DNA from: Candidatus Gastranaerophilales bacterium
GTDB lineage: Bacteria; Cyanobacteriota; Vampirovibrionia; Gastranaerophilales; Gastranaerophilaceae
DNA length: 64,000 nt
NCBI GenBank assembly: GCA_944324285.1
Contig: CALUVR010000005.1
Span: 1-64,000 of the forward strand
Reading direction: 5' to 3'
The notes beneath the pieces were generated by a model. That model was not told where the DNA came from and did not search any database. It saw nothing but the letters and a program-made list of their open reading frames with translations. This document shows positions 36,182-44,868 of this stretch, one piece after another (positions within the stretch are counted from its first letter, which is position 1; every line of letters begins with the position of its first letter). Made by a program: the position numbers and the translations under genes.

Positions 36182-36294
36182 AAATCCGCTGAACCCCTGA
36201 CAAATCTCCGACTTGTGGGGTTCCGATACGCCATTTATCCTAAATAAAATGGAGAATACACTTGTTGTATTCTCCATTTTATTCGGCGGTAAGG
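36182..36294. repeat. tRNA-Glu downstream repeat, copy A
   Basis: About 113 bp, near-identical to 36545-36657. It contains a nested hairpin (GAACCCC..GGGGTTC) and a terminator-like hairpin AAAATGGAGAATACA..GTATTCTCCATTTT (36246-36280). It ends with CGGCGGTAAGG, which is the 3' end of the tRNA-Glu gene. Confidence 0.75.
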
Positions 36295-36337
36295 ACTCTG
36301 CCGAACAAAACAATCCGGTGAATTGTTTTGTGAGAGG
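36295..36337. repeat. 43-bp hairpin repeat, copy 2
   Basis: Identical to 32659-32701. It abuts repeat copy A and is followed by GTTGAACCCCTGGGTTC, itself T-arm-like. Confidence 0.75.
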
Positions 36338-36544
36338 TTGAACCCCTGGGTTCAATTCCGTTATAAAATATACAAAACCCTAGTGTTACTTTTTCTTTGT
36401 AAAACTTTCTTTTTGGGTTAAAAAGAAAGTTTTCGGCGGTAAGGGGAATTTTCTTGGATTTGCTTCACGCTCACGGAGTTTCGCCTTCGGAGCAAAGCTC
36501 CTGACAGCTCAATCCGTTCGCTATCCGGACTTACGTCCGTCCGC

Positions 36545-36657
36545 AAATCCGCTGAACCCCTGACAAGTCTTTGACTTGTGGGGTTCCGATACGCCACTTA
36601 TCCTAAATAAAATGGAGAATACAACAAATGCATTCTCCATTTTATTCGGCGGTAAGG
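36545..36657. repeat. tRNA-Glu downstream repeat, copy B
   Basis: The copy that overlaps the real 3' end of tRNA-Glu (36647 onward). It carries the second terminator-like hairpin AAAATGGAGAAT..ATTCTCCATTTT (36609-36643), positioned to end the minus-strand tRNA transcript. Confidence 0.75.
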
Positions 36658-36718
36658 GGAATTGAACCCCTGTTTGGAGAATGAGAATCTCCCGTCCTAA
36701 CCACTAGACGATACCGCT
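36647..36718 (-). tRNA. tRNA-Glu (anticodon CTC)
   Basis: Reading the minus strand: acceptor AGCGGTA/TACCGCC (positions 2-7 pair; 1-72 is A-C), D arm GTCT..GGAC with AGTGGTTA, anticodon stem GGAGA/TCTCC with loop TTCTCAT, T stem AGGGG/CCCCT with loop TTCAATT, discriminator G. No encoded CCA. The D arm and TC-GTCTAG junction are typical of tRNA-Glu. The A1-C72 mismatch is odd and could reflect a real variant or a sequence error. Confidence 0.88.
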
Positions 36719-36728
36719 ATGTAACCTT

Positions 36729-36757
36729 ATTCTACCACTGAAGATTACATTTTACAA
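36729..36757 (-). promoter_or_regulatory. Promoter of tRNA-Glu
   Basis: On the minus strand: TTGTAA (36757-36752), a 17-bp spacer ending in TGG and TAGAAT (36734-36729), ten bases before the tRNA. Confidence 0.65.
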
Positions 36758-36869
36758 GCGTATAAAAATTTCTGCCGTATCTTAATAATCACAAACAATA
36801 AAAAACTTTACAAATCCCGAATAATCCTTTTGCTTTTGGTATAATGAACTGGTTAACTAGGAGGAGAGC

Positions 36870-37496
36870 ATGGAATTCATTAATTCAATACTGGGATTTC
36901 TTATAAATTTTATAGAACACGTAATAACTCACATGGGACCTTGGGGCATAAGCCTTTTAATGGCTATAGAATCGTGTAACATTCCGCTTCCCAGCGAAGC
37001 CGTCTTGCCTTTTGCAGGATATATTGTGAGCAAGGGAGAAATGAATTTCCATGTGGCAGCATTGGCAGGCGCCTTTGGTTGTGTTCTCGGGTCAATTCCT
37101 TCTTATTACCTCGGTTATTTCGGCGGAAGAAAATTCGTTGAAAAATACGGAAAATATTTTCTTGTTTCCAAAAAAGACCTTGAAGAAGCTGACAAATGGG
37201 TTGAAAAATACGGGGACTGGGCATTTTTCTTATGCAGAATGCTTCCGGTTGTAAGAACTTTCATCTCACTTCCTGCCGGAATTTTAAGGGCAAGAAAAAG
37301 GGTCTTTTTTACCCTTACGTTTTTAGGTTCTCTCGTGTGGAGTTATGCGCTTGTTTATGTCGGGGTCAAAATGGGGCAGAATTTGGAAGCCTTCAAACAC
37401 ATCTGGCACAAATTTGATATAGCAATTGTCCTGATTTTCGGTATTCTCGGTGCAATTTATATCTATAAACATATTAAACACCTCAAAGAATCGTAA
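36870..37496 (+). CDS. DedA-family membrane protein
   Basis: A 208-aa protein with about four to five membrane segments and the DedA/VTT signature: PLPSEAVLPFAGYIVSKG, GSIPSYYLGYFGGRKFVEKYG, and FFLCRMLPVVRTFISLPAGI with the conserved Arg residues. DedA proteins are lipid scramblases/flippases that recycle carrier lipids and sustain membrane potential (family knowledge). An extended -10 (TGG-TATAAT, 36837-36845) and AGGAGGAG precede the ATG. Confidence 0.9.
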   Translation: MEFINSILGFLINFIEHVITHMGPWGISLLMAIESCNIPLPSEAVLPFAGYIVSKGEMNFHVAALAGAFGCVLGSIPSYYLGYFGGRKFVEKYGKYFLVSKKDLEEADKWVEKYGDWAFFLCRMLPVVRTFISLPAGILRARKRVFFTLTFLGSLVWSYALVYVGVKMGQNLEAFKHIWHKFDIAIVLIFGILGAIYIYKHIKHLKES

Positions 37497-37503
37497 ATAA
37501 AAA

Positions 37504-37529
37504 AGCACTCCAAATAAAAATTGAAGTGC
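37504..37529. terminator. Shared terminator between DedA gene and convergent gene
   Basis: GCACT..CAA / TTG..AGTGC hairpin. The U-rich tract is on the minus-strand side (TTTTTT), so it best serves the gene at 37560, with possible bidirectional action. Confidence 0.65.
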
Positions 37530-37559
37530 CTTATCAAATAATATTATAGTAAAGTGAGT

Positions 37560-38069
37560 TTATGTCAAACCCAATGCTATTTTGTTATTGGTAGAAACCA
37601 TGTTCATAGCAGAATACATACTTGCCTGGGAATTCTGAATACTTTGATATTGGTCATCAAGGCTTGTTAATTCCGACAAATAGGTTGATAACTGTGAAAG
37701 TATTGCAGGGTTTGTTTCTGCTTCTTCAAGCATTACCTCTAATTCTGCTGCAATATCATCCAAAATATCAGCAACATCCTCATCACTTGCTACAGATACA
37801 CCTACTTTTGCGGCAAGACTTTTTACATCAGCCATAATTTCCGCTTCCGAGGAATTTCCCTGCTGTTCTCTTCCCTCATTTTGAGCATTATCCCTCTGTT
37901 CTGCAGCGGCGATTTTTGCCTGCGCTTCGGATTCGGTCATCCCTTCTGTTGCCGTAATCCCTAATGCTTCCAGCCGTGCTTTTGTATCATTACTCAATGA
38001 GGATTTTTTGGTCACAGCCTCACTTGCTGCCGAATTGCCGGCATTTACTGCCGAAATTGATGTTGTCAT
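37560..38069 (-). CDS. Ala/Ser/Glu-rich hypothetical protein (169 aa)
   Basis: MTTSISAVNAGNSAASEAVT ... is a low-complexity, acidic, helical protein. The middle contains GITATEGMTESEAQAKIAAA and the C-terminal part contains LAAKVGVSVASDEDVADIL and LTSLDDQYQSIQNSQASMYS. It has no classical signal peptide. The composition and C-terminal helices recall secreted export-substrate proteins (inference only). AAAGGA before the start. Confidence 0.6.
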   Translation of the reverse strand: MTTSISAVNAGNSAASEAVTKKSSLSNDTKARLEALGITATEGMTESEAQAKIAAAEQRDNAQNEGREQQGNSSEAEIMADVKSLAAKVGVSVASDEDVADILDDIAAELEVMLEEAETNPAILSQLSTYLSELTSLDDQYQSIQNSQASMYSAMNMVSTNNKIALGLT

Positions 38070-38257
38070 ACATCCGTCCTTTCTTCTGTAGTTTCTCTCT
38101 CTAAAAACAAGATACTCTCGCTTTAACGGAAACTTTTTTCAAAACTTTAGTAAATTTTTATTAATATGAAGAAAATTTTACATGTAGAAATTTCTACCAA
38201 TATTGTCAAAAGACTTGCTGGATGTTATTATAATGGGTTGAAAGGTGATTGATTATT

Positions 38258-38734
38258 ATGGACAAAGACAGGACTAAAGGTATTCCTTTTATTGAAGGTC
38301 TCCCTTTCAAGCTTGCAGAAACCGCCAGAATTTCAGAACTAATGGCAAGAAATTATTATAAAAATTATGTGACAAGTATTCTTGATTTAGACGAATTCCG
38401 CATTTTAAGCCACATTATAGCAGACCCGTCGCTTTCGCAGAGTGACCTTGCGAAACTTGTATATAAAGGAAAAGCACATATAGGGAAAATTCTAAATGAA
38501 ATGGAACAAAAAGGTCTAATAACCCGTACATTAAGCACACACAACAATATGATGGTGAAGCGCACTTCACTAACCGAACAGGGTAAAAAACTCTACTATG
38601 AAACAGATGAGGCTTTCCGTCAGCTCGGGACTAAAGTCTTGGCTGAATTTTCCGACAAGGAAATAGATGATTTTCTCTATCTTTTAGACAAATTAAAAAA
38701 TAAAATACTTGAAAATAATGAAATTATTTTTTAA
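38258..38734 (+). CDS. MarR-family regulator A
   Basis: A 158-aa protein with a central winged helix: FRILSHIIADPSLSQSDLAKLVYKGKAHIGKILNEMEQKGLITR, then the wing SLTEQGKKLY. The ATG at 38258 (MDKDRTKG) follows AAAGG; an in-frame TTG at 38249 is an alternative. TATAAT lies at about 38229-38234. It is one of three MarR-type genes around the efflux operon and may respond to phenolic or drug-like ligands. Confidence 0.85.
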   Translation: MDKDRTKGIPFIEGLPFKLAETARISELMARNYYKNYVTSILDLDEFRILSHIIADPSLSQSDLAKLVYKGKAHIGKILNEMEQKGLITRTLSTHNNMMVKRTSLTEQGKKLYYETDEAFRQLGTKVLAEFSDKEIDDFLYLLDKLKNKILENNEIIF

Positions 38735-38830
38735 AAATCTCTAAATTTTGTTGACTTTTGAAAAATAGTATTAAATTCAATAGGTAGAAATTTATACACA
38801 CTTATTTAAACACGAGAAGAGAGGTTACCT

Positions 38831-39295
38831 ATGAACAAATCAGTACGTTTTGTCAACAGTCTGACATTTCAGCTTGAAATCACAGCAAAAATTTTCAACG
38901 CGCTTGCGGAAAATTACTTCAATCAGGAAGTAAAAAATCGTATTACACTGGAGGAATATATTGTACTTGACACCCTGGTATGCTATCCGCATATCGACAA
39001 AAACACGCTTGCCAGAACGCTTTTCAAAGAAAAGGGCTACGTTGAAAAACTTCTTTCAAAGCTAATAAAGAAAAAACTTATAAATGAGGTAAAAAATAAC
39101 GGCACTGCAATACAGGTAAATCATTATGAATTAACAAAAGACGGAAACAGGGTGTATCAGGATATAGCACCGAAAAACGACAAAATGGTCGGAATTCTTG
39201 CAAAATTCCTGACGGAAAGTGAACTTGTAACATTTACCAAAACACTTTTAAAAGTAAGAAATATCTTAATTTCGCTTTCTGACACAGAATACTAA
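38831..39295 (+). CDS. MarR-like regulator B
   Basis: A 154-aa protein with the same layout as regulators A and C: FQLEITAKIFNALAENYF, YIVLDTLVCYPHIDKNTLARTLFKEKGYVEKLLSKLIKKKLINE and a wing YELTKDGNRVYQ. It is more divergent in the recognition helix. GAGAGG lies before the ATG. It is 96 bases after regulator A, on the same strand. Confidence 0.78.
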   Translation: MNKSVRFVNSLTFQLEITAKIFNALAENYFNQEVKNRITLEEYIVLDTLVCYPHIDKNTLARTLFKEKGYVEKLLSKLIKKKLINEVKNNGTAIQVNHYELTKDGNRVYQDIAPKNDKMVGILAKFLTESELVTFTKTLLKVRNILISLSDTEY

Positions 39296-39989
39296 AGCAG
39301 TAGTCTTATTCTCTGCTGACCGCATCACCATGGACTAGTTCCATCCTCTCACAAAGGTAGAGGGGAAGTGGTTGTTTCAGTTACTTCTGACAGCTGGGAG
39401 ATTGTGTTTTGCGTCATTGCGGACTATGACCCGCAATCGCATGCAGCATTTGACGATACTGCGATTCCGCATAGCTTGAAAAACGTGATTTCGACAGAAG
39501 TCTCAATCAGTTTTTCTAAGCTTCCGGAATGACGACTATTCCTCTTTACCCTCACCCTAGCCCTCTCCAAGAGGGAGAGTGGACTAATTAAAGCCTCCCT
39601 TTATAAGGAGTTTGTAAATTTTTCATTGCAATAAAAAGTTAACAATGCCTTGTAAAGGGGGGATAAAGGGAAGATTTTTTGCATCCCTTTGTAAGGGAGG
39701 TGGTGCGAATGCGCCGGAGGGTTTTATCTTTTTCTCATCTCCTTCAAGGGGAGAGGGGATGTAACGTCATTGCGAGGCGTTAGCCGAAGCAATCCAGCCT
39801 TTTTGGAAAGTGATGTGTGAAGCGTGAGGGGTGAAGAGTTCAACATAAAAAGTTGAAAAGGGAATTTGTTGGGCAGATATCCCAACAAAAATCTTCACTA
39901 CTCTTCACTCCGACTTTATTACTCTCACCTGTCCTCCGTACACATTCTTTCGTAGAACGAGGGGATGAAGGTTTCACCCCTCGCGTTCA
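39296..39989. repeat. Composite of dispersed repeats
   Basis: Holds a GCGTCATTGCGGACTATGACC...GGAATGACG element (about 39411-39535), CTCTCC and CCTCCCTTT elements (about 39545-39735), a GAGGCGTTAGCCGAAGCAATCC element (about 39773-39795), CTTCACTACTCTTCACTCC words and GTTGGGCAGATATCCCAAC (about 39869-39887). No gene. Confidence 0.75.
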
Positions 39990-41561
39990 CTACTTATTTT
40001 CAATAGTTTCTTTGGCTTCTTTAGGCTTTTTAAAAAGCAGCATGAGCGGAATTACAAGGAAACAGATAATCCCGAAAATTCTGAATGAATCTATAAACGC
40101 CCAGAGGTTTGCCTGCTCAACCAGGCTGCCATACATAGAATACTGCGCCATATAATGCGCCACACTCTGGTTTGCATAAGCCGTCAGTGCCGATGCGGTA
40201 GATTGAACCCTTTCTATAAATACGTTGTTTAATTCGTTGCATTTGCCGACAAGCATATACTGATGAACCTGCGCAAAACGTGTAAGCATTGTGGCAACCA
40301 GTGAAGTTCCCACTGCGCTCCCGATGTTTTTCAATAAGTTCTGAATACCGGTTGCGTTTGTCATCTGGTCGTTTTTCAAAGTTTCAACTGAAAGATTCAT
40401 AATAGGTACCATAGCCAGCCCCATTCCCATTCCCATAAAGTAATTCGGGATTGCGATATTCATATTGGAAATCTGGAGGTTCAACATCCCAAAAGCCAGC
40501 CCTGCACCGCCGATTAAGGACAATCCTGCCACTACCATTAATCTGTTATCAAGCCGGTTTGAAAGTGTTGCCGTCAAAACCATGGCTGTTAAACTTCCGA
40601 AGCCCCTCGGCATCATTGTTGCACCGCTTAAAAATGCAGTATATCCCATCATACTCTGCAAAAATTGCGGAAGAATTACAAGAGAAGCGTACAGTACCGC
40701 CTGAATTACAACCTGTATAATCGTTCCTGCCGTATAGTTTTTGTCTTTAAAAACTTTTAAATCAATGAGGGTGTCTTTTCTTGTGAGTTGTGAGTGGAAA
40801 AACAAAATACACGCCACCATAGAAATCCCGAATGTCCACCTAATCCATGTTGCGGCAAACCAGTCGTCGTTGTTACCTTTATCAAGCACCGTCTGGAAAG
40901 TTACAAGCCAGATTGTAAGATAGAAAAATCCAAGCGTGTCGATTTTTACGTTTTTTTGTCTTTTAGCATAAGGCGGATCCTCAATGAGTTTGTGGGAAAG
41001 TATAGCAGCGGCACAGCCGAACGGAACATTAATATAAAAAATCCACGGCCATGTCCAGTTATCCGTAATCCAGCCGCCCAGAACCGGTCCTACAATCGGC
41101 GCTAAGATTACGCCCATCCCGAAAATTGACATAGCCAGCCCGCGTTGTTCTTTCGGAAAACTTTCTATCATAACCGCCTGCGATATCGGTAAGATTCCGC
41201 CGCCGCCAAAACCTTGCAGTACACGTGCAAATATCATGAATTCAATATTTTTCGCCATACCGCATAGCATTGAGGCAATTGTAAAAAGCATTATGCTTAT
41301 TATAAAAAAGTTCTTCCGCCCGAAAACTTTACTGAAAAAATCAACAGCAGGAATTACAATTCCCGCCGCAATTAAGTAACTTGTTAATATCCACATGGAT
41401 TCATCACGTGTTGCCGAAAAACTTCCTGCCATATAAGGAAGGGCAACGTTTCCGATGGTGCCATCCAGTACGTAGATAAATACTGCAAGCATTACGGGGA
41501 TTACCATTATCCACGGGTTAACGGTAGGTTTCCATTCTTCTGTTATTCGTTCGTCTGACAT
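39990..41561 (-). CDS. emrB: DHA2-type MFS exporter EmrB, paralogue 1
   Basis: A 523-aa protein with 14 predicted membrane helices. It has DHA2 signatures: VLDGTIGNVALPYMAGSF in helix 1, ARVLQGFGGGGILPISQAV (motif C region), GMGVILAPIVGPVLGGWI (antiporter motif) and a large loop before the last helices. It is a proton-coupled drug efflux pump working with EmrA and an outer-membrane channel. Its start overlaps the end of paralogue 2 by 19 bases. Confidence 0.92.
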   Translation of the reverse strand: MSDERITEEWKPTVNPWIMVIPVMLAVFIYVLDGTIGNVALPYMAGSFSATRDESMWILTSYLIAAGIVIPAVDFFSKVFGRKNFFIISIMLFTIASMLCGMAKNIEFMIFARVLQGFGGGGILPISQAVMIESFPKEQRGLAMSIFGMGVILAPIVGPVLGGWITDNWTWPWIFYINVPFGCAAAILSHKLIEDPPYAKRQKNVKIDTLGFFYLTIWLVTFQTVLDKGNNDDWFAATWIRWTFGISMVACILFFHSQLTRKDTLIDLKVFKDKNYTAGTIIQVVIQAVLYASLVILPQFLQSMMGYTAFLSGATMMPRGFGSLTAMVLTATLSNRLDNRLMVVAGLSLIGGAGLAFGMLNLQISNMNIAIPNYFMGMGMGLAMVPIMNLSVETLKNDQMTNATGIQNLLKNIGSAVGTSLVATMLTRFAQVHQYMLVGKCNELNNVFIERVQSTASALTAYANQSVAHYMAQYSMYGSLVEQANLWAFIDSFRIFGIICFLVIPLMLLFKKPKEAKETIENK

Positions 41562-43135
41562 ACAACTTCCTGTTGTTTTACTTTTCTCTCACTCTTTAAT
41601 ATAAACATAACAGGGATTAAAATAAAACAGGCAATTGCAAAAACTTTAAAAGTTGTCATATACGCACATAGAGTCGACTGCTGTATAAGCTGGTTATAGA
41701 GCATTTTTCCTGCCATATACGTTGCGTTGAACATATCTCCCGCCTGATGGATAAATGAGCCGGCATAAGAACTTAATCTATCCGCATAATTATTATTTAC
41801 ATCAGTCAGGGATTTAACAAGTCCGTTCTGGTGAACCTGAGAAAATCTTGAAATCATTGTTGCAACAAGAGAAGTTCCGATAGCACCCCCGATTGTTTTT
41901 AAAAGGTTCTGGAATCCTGAGGCGTTTGTCATCTGCTCATCCTTCAGGGTAATACATGATAATGTAGTAATCGGCATCATTGTGAATACAAGCCCGATAC
42001 CGAATACAAAGTTCGGGATAACAATATTCATCATGCTTATTTGCAAGTTCAATTCACTCAACATCCAGCCGCCAAGCCCCATACAGAGAAGCCCGATAAT
42101 TCCGTAGTTTCTGTAACTTATGCGCCCGCCGACACCCGCAAAAATCGCAAGCGCCATAAACGCTCCGAGCCCGCGCGGCATAATTGCAACCCCGCTTGTA
42201 AATGCGTCATATCCCATCATATTCTGGAGTAACTGCGGCAATATTGCAAGTGACGCAAGCAAAACTCCGTTCAATAATATCAGCATTATGGTTCCGCAAA
42301 GGAAGTTGCCGTCTTTTAATACGTCAAGTTTTATAAGCGGTTTTTTGCCAATTACCTGAGATATAAAGAAGAAAACACATCCCAGTAATGCAATCGCGCT
42401 TAACCAGCAAATCCATGGCGCATTAAACCAGTCAGCGTCGTTACCTTTATCAAATACAATTTGCAAAGGTATAAGCCATACGCAAAGCCATAAAAATCCA
42501 AATTTATCAAGATGTGTATTAGGCTGGCGTCTTGCATAAGGCGGATCTTCAAGAAATTTTTTCGCTAACGCGATACAGAAAAATCCAAAAGGAACATTTA
42601 TAAAGAAAATATACGGCCACGACCAGTTTTCGGTAATATACCCGCCCATAACAGGCCCAAGGATAGGAGCAACAACAACGACAAGCCCGAATACAGCCAT
42701 CGCCTTATTTCTTGCTTCACCTTTAAAGCATTCCATAGTAATCGCCTGCGCCATCGGCATAAGACATCCGCCGCCGAACCCCTGCATTGCACGCGCAACT
42801 ACAATCATTCCGATTGAATTCGCCACCCCGCATAAGAATGACGCGAGGGTAAATACAAAAACACCAAGCATAAAGCAGTTTTTTCTTCCCATAAATTTAC
42901 AGAAAAAGTCTATCATAGGAATTACAATACTGCTCGCCATCAGATAACTTGTCAGAACCCAGATGGATTCCTGGTTACTAACGGAATAGGTTCCTGCAAT
43001 ATGCGGTAGTGCTACGTTTGCAACGGTTTCATCCAGTGCATACATAAATGTCGCAAGGATTACCGGCATAATTATCAGCCACGGATTAGTTTTTGGCTGC
43101 CATTCTTCTGTCTGGATATTTTCTTCCTGTGCCAT
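41543..43135 (-). CDS. emrB: DHA2-type MFS exporter EmrB, paralogue 2
   Basis: A 530-aa protein, clearly related to its neighbour. It has YALDETVANVALPHIAGTY, ARAMQGFGGGCLMPMAQAI and GLVVVVAPILGPVMGGYI, with the same 14-helix layout. Asp in helix 1 is present as in drug/H+ antiporters. It is encoded between emrA and emrB1, suggesting an operon emrA-emrB2-emrB1. The 116-base gap to emrA contains a GCCGCCGATTTTGCCGG mini-repeat. It might have a different substrate range or form a heteromer. Confidence 0.92.
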   Translation of the reverse strand: MAQEENIQTEEWQPKTNPWLIIMPVILATFMYALDETVANVALPHIAGTYSVSNQESIWVLTSYLMASSIVIPMIDFFCKFMGRKNCFMLGVFVFTLASFLCGVANSIGMIVVARAMQGFGGGCLMPMAQAITMECFKGEARNKAMAVFGLVVVVAPILGPVMGGYITENWSWPYIFFINVPFGFFCIALAKKFLEDPPYARRQPNTHLDKFGFLWLCVWLIPLQIVFDKGNDADWFNAPWICWLSAIALLGCVFFFISQVIGKKPLIKLDVLKDGNFLCGTIMLILLNGVLLASLAILPQLLQNMMGYDAFTSGVAIMPRGLGAFMALAIFAGVGGRISYRNYGIIGLLCMGLGGWMLSELNLQISMMNIVIPNFVFGIGLVFTMMPITTLSCITLKDEQMTNASGFQNLLKTIGGAIGTSLVATMISRFSQVHQNGLVKSLTDVNNNYADRLSSYAGSFIHQAGDMFNATYMAGKMLYNQLIQQSTLCAYMTTFKVFAIACFILIPVMFILKSERKVKQQEVVCQTNE

Positions 43136-43251
43136 AATTTTCCTTCTAATCTTGCGCCGCCGATTTTGCCGGTGCCGCGTATTTTAATCTTTTTTAAAAA
43201 AGTGAGTTTTGGTTTTTATGCCTCACTCACTTTTTCAATTCTCCCTCTTTC

Positions 43252-44256
43252 TTACTCTCTTATTCTAACCTTTGGTACAACCGACATTCCCGGAACTATG
43301 TTGTATTCATTCGGGTCAATTTTTTCCGTGAATACGATTTTTACAGGAATTCTCTGTACGATTTTTACGAAAGAGCCGACAGCGTTTTCAGGCGGGAATA
43401 AGCTTGCCTTTGCGCCTGAACTTCTTTGAATACTGTCGATTTTACCTTTGAATACATGATCCGGATAGGTGTCGATTTTTATATCAACAGGCTGTTCAGG
43501 TTTCATGTGTCTTAACTGGTTTTCTTTGTAGTTTGCAACAACCCATACATCGTTCGGAACTATTACAAACAGAGGAGAACCCGGCTGAACATACATACCG
43601 ACTTCTACACGTCTGCCGGAAACAGTTCCGTCCTGAGGTGCTATTACTTTTGTGTATTTTAAATTTAATTCTGCCTGATCGCGTTCAGCTTTAACTTCTT
43701 TTAAATTAGCGTCCGCAACTTTGTTATCTGTTGTTGACAACAACGACTGCTCTGCCTGCATTAAGTTTGCCTGTGCAGCATCATATTTTGCCTGTGCATT
43801 ATCAAGAGTTTGTTTTGACACTGCTCCTGATTCAAAAAGTTTTGTATATCTTTCCAAATCTTTTTTCGCAACATCTATATTGGTTTGCATTGCTTTGAAG
43901 TTCGCTTTTGCATTATTTTGGTCAAGTAAAGTTTTCTGATACTTTGCTTCTGCTTTTTCCAGTGCAACTTTATAATCCGTGTCATCAATTTCCGCAACGA
44001 CCATGCCGGCTTTCACAGGCTGGTTATCGGTTACGTAAACTTTTGTAATGTGACCTGAAATCTTTGGCGATACCTGAACGGTTGTTGTTTCTACATAAGC
44101 GTCATCCGTTGTCTGGTATGTCAGGGCATCATGTACAAAATATCCCACACCGCACGCAATCAGTATCCCTATAATCGCGCCGATAGTTCTTTTTCTTCCT
44201 TTAGGGGGTTGTTTTTTCTCCTCTTCTTTAATTTCCGTTGTTTTTTCTTCTTCCAT
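43252..44256 (-). CDS. emrA: EmrA/HlyD-type membrane fusion protein
   Basis: 334 aa from the ATG at 44256 (MEEEKTTEIK), preceded by GAGG; an ATG at 44268 lacks a Shine-Dalgarno. It has one membrane helix (about 26-44, IGAIIGILIACGVGYFVHD) and a beta-barrel/lipoyl segment TVQVSPKISGHITKVYVTDN. A long coiled-coil hairpin (about 100-190) and a second lipoyl half (VIAPQDGTVSGRRVEVGMYV) follow. It is the periplasmic adaptor linking EmrB to the TolC-family channel. It follows the MarR gene at 44278 by 21 bases, so marR-emrA-emrB2-emrB1 is probably one operon. Confidence 0.92.
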   Translation of the reverse strand: MEEEKTTEIKEEEKKQPPKGRKRTIGAIIGILIACGVGYFVHDALTYQTTDDAYVETTTVQVSPKISGHITKVYVTDNQPVKAGMVVAEIDDTDYKVALEKAEAKYQKTLLDQNNAKANFKAMQTNIDVAKKDLERYTKLFESGAVSKQTLDNAQAKYDAAQANLMQAEQSLLSTTDNKVADANLKEVKAERDQAELNLKYTKVIAPQDGTVSGRRVEVGMYVQPGSPLFVIVPNDVWVVANYKENQLRHMKPEQPVDIKIDTYPDHVFKGKIDSIQRSSGAKASLFPPENAVGSFVKIVQRIPVKIVFTEKIDPNEYNIVPGMSVVPKVRIRE

Positions 44257-44277
44257 TTTTGACCTCATCTATATAAA

Positions 44278-44742
44278 TTATATGTTTAAATTTACAAATT
44301 CTTCCAAATTTTTTCTGAAAGTTCTGATTGCTTCCTGTAATTTATTCTCTTCTTCATCTGTATATTTGCAGGAAACATTTTCAAGAAATGCTTTAAACTT
44401 TCCGTTTATTTCTTCAAGTTTTTTATTACCTTCTTCCGTAATTATAACTTTTTTTATAAGTCTGTTATTTTTTACATCAATAATTCTTTTTATTAAATTC
44501 TTTTTCTCAAGAGAATTTATAATTCTGCCGGTATTAGCTCTGTCTTTCAAAATGAGTTTTGCTAAATCCCGCTGGCATATTTCAGGATGACAACAAATTG
44601 TATCAAGTGCGGCATTTTCTTCCGGTGTCAGTTCTATTTCAAGCTTTTTAAACACCTGAATCCCTAAATATTTCATAACCTTCGCCGTTAATTCTATATC
44701 ATAATATATGCTGTCTGTATAATGTTTTATTTCTTCTTTCAT
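44278..44742 (-). CDS. MarR-family regulator C (likely efflux repressor)
   Basis: A 154-aa winged-helix protein: NAALDTICCHPEICQRDLAKLILKDRANTGRIINSLEKKNLIKRI, wing KVIITEEGNKKLEE. It is the first gene of the emr operon and divergent from the TolC-type gene. It is therefore the natural repressor of both, probably acting at the inverted repeat at 44778-44807. The doublet CC before HPE could be redox-active (inference). Confidence 0.88.
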   Translation of the reverse strand: MKEEIKHYTDSIYYDIELTAKVMKYLGIQVFKKLEIELTPEENAALDTICCHPEICQRDLAKLILKDRANTGRIINSLEKKNLIKRIIDVKNNRLIKKVIITEEGNKKLEEINGKFKAFLENVSCKYTDEEENKLQEAIRTFRKNLEEFVNLNI

Positions 44743-44777
44743 GCTATTTTCAATTCAAATTTATAATTTGTATATCT

Positions 44778-44807
44778 GTTGTAAAAAAAATATGTTGCAT
44801 TTACAAC
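44778..44807. promoter_or_regulatory. Candidate MarR operator in the marR/tolC divergent region
   Basis: Inverted repeat GTTGTAAA (44778-44785) and TTTACAAC (44800-44807), centre-to-centre 22 bp. Related half-sites (ATTGTAAA at about 44827, ATTTGTAG at about 44847) lie between it and the TolC-type gene. Confidence 0.55.
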
Positions 44808-44868
44808 AATAGTATGCTAACATATCATTGTAAAAAATGCAAGTACATTTGTAGAAGGAATTAAAACG

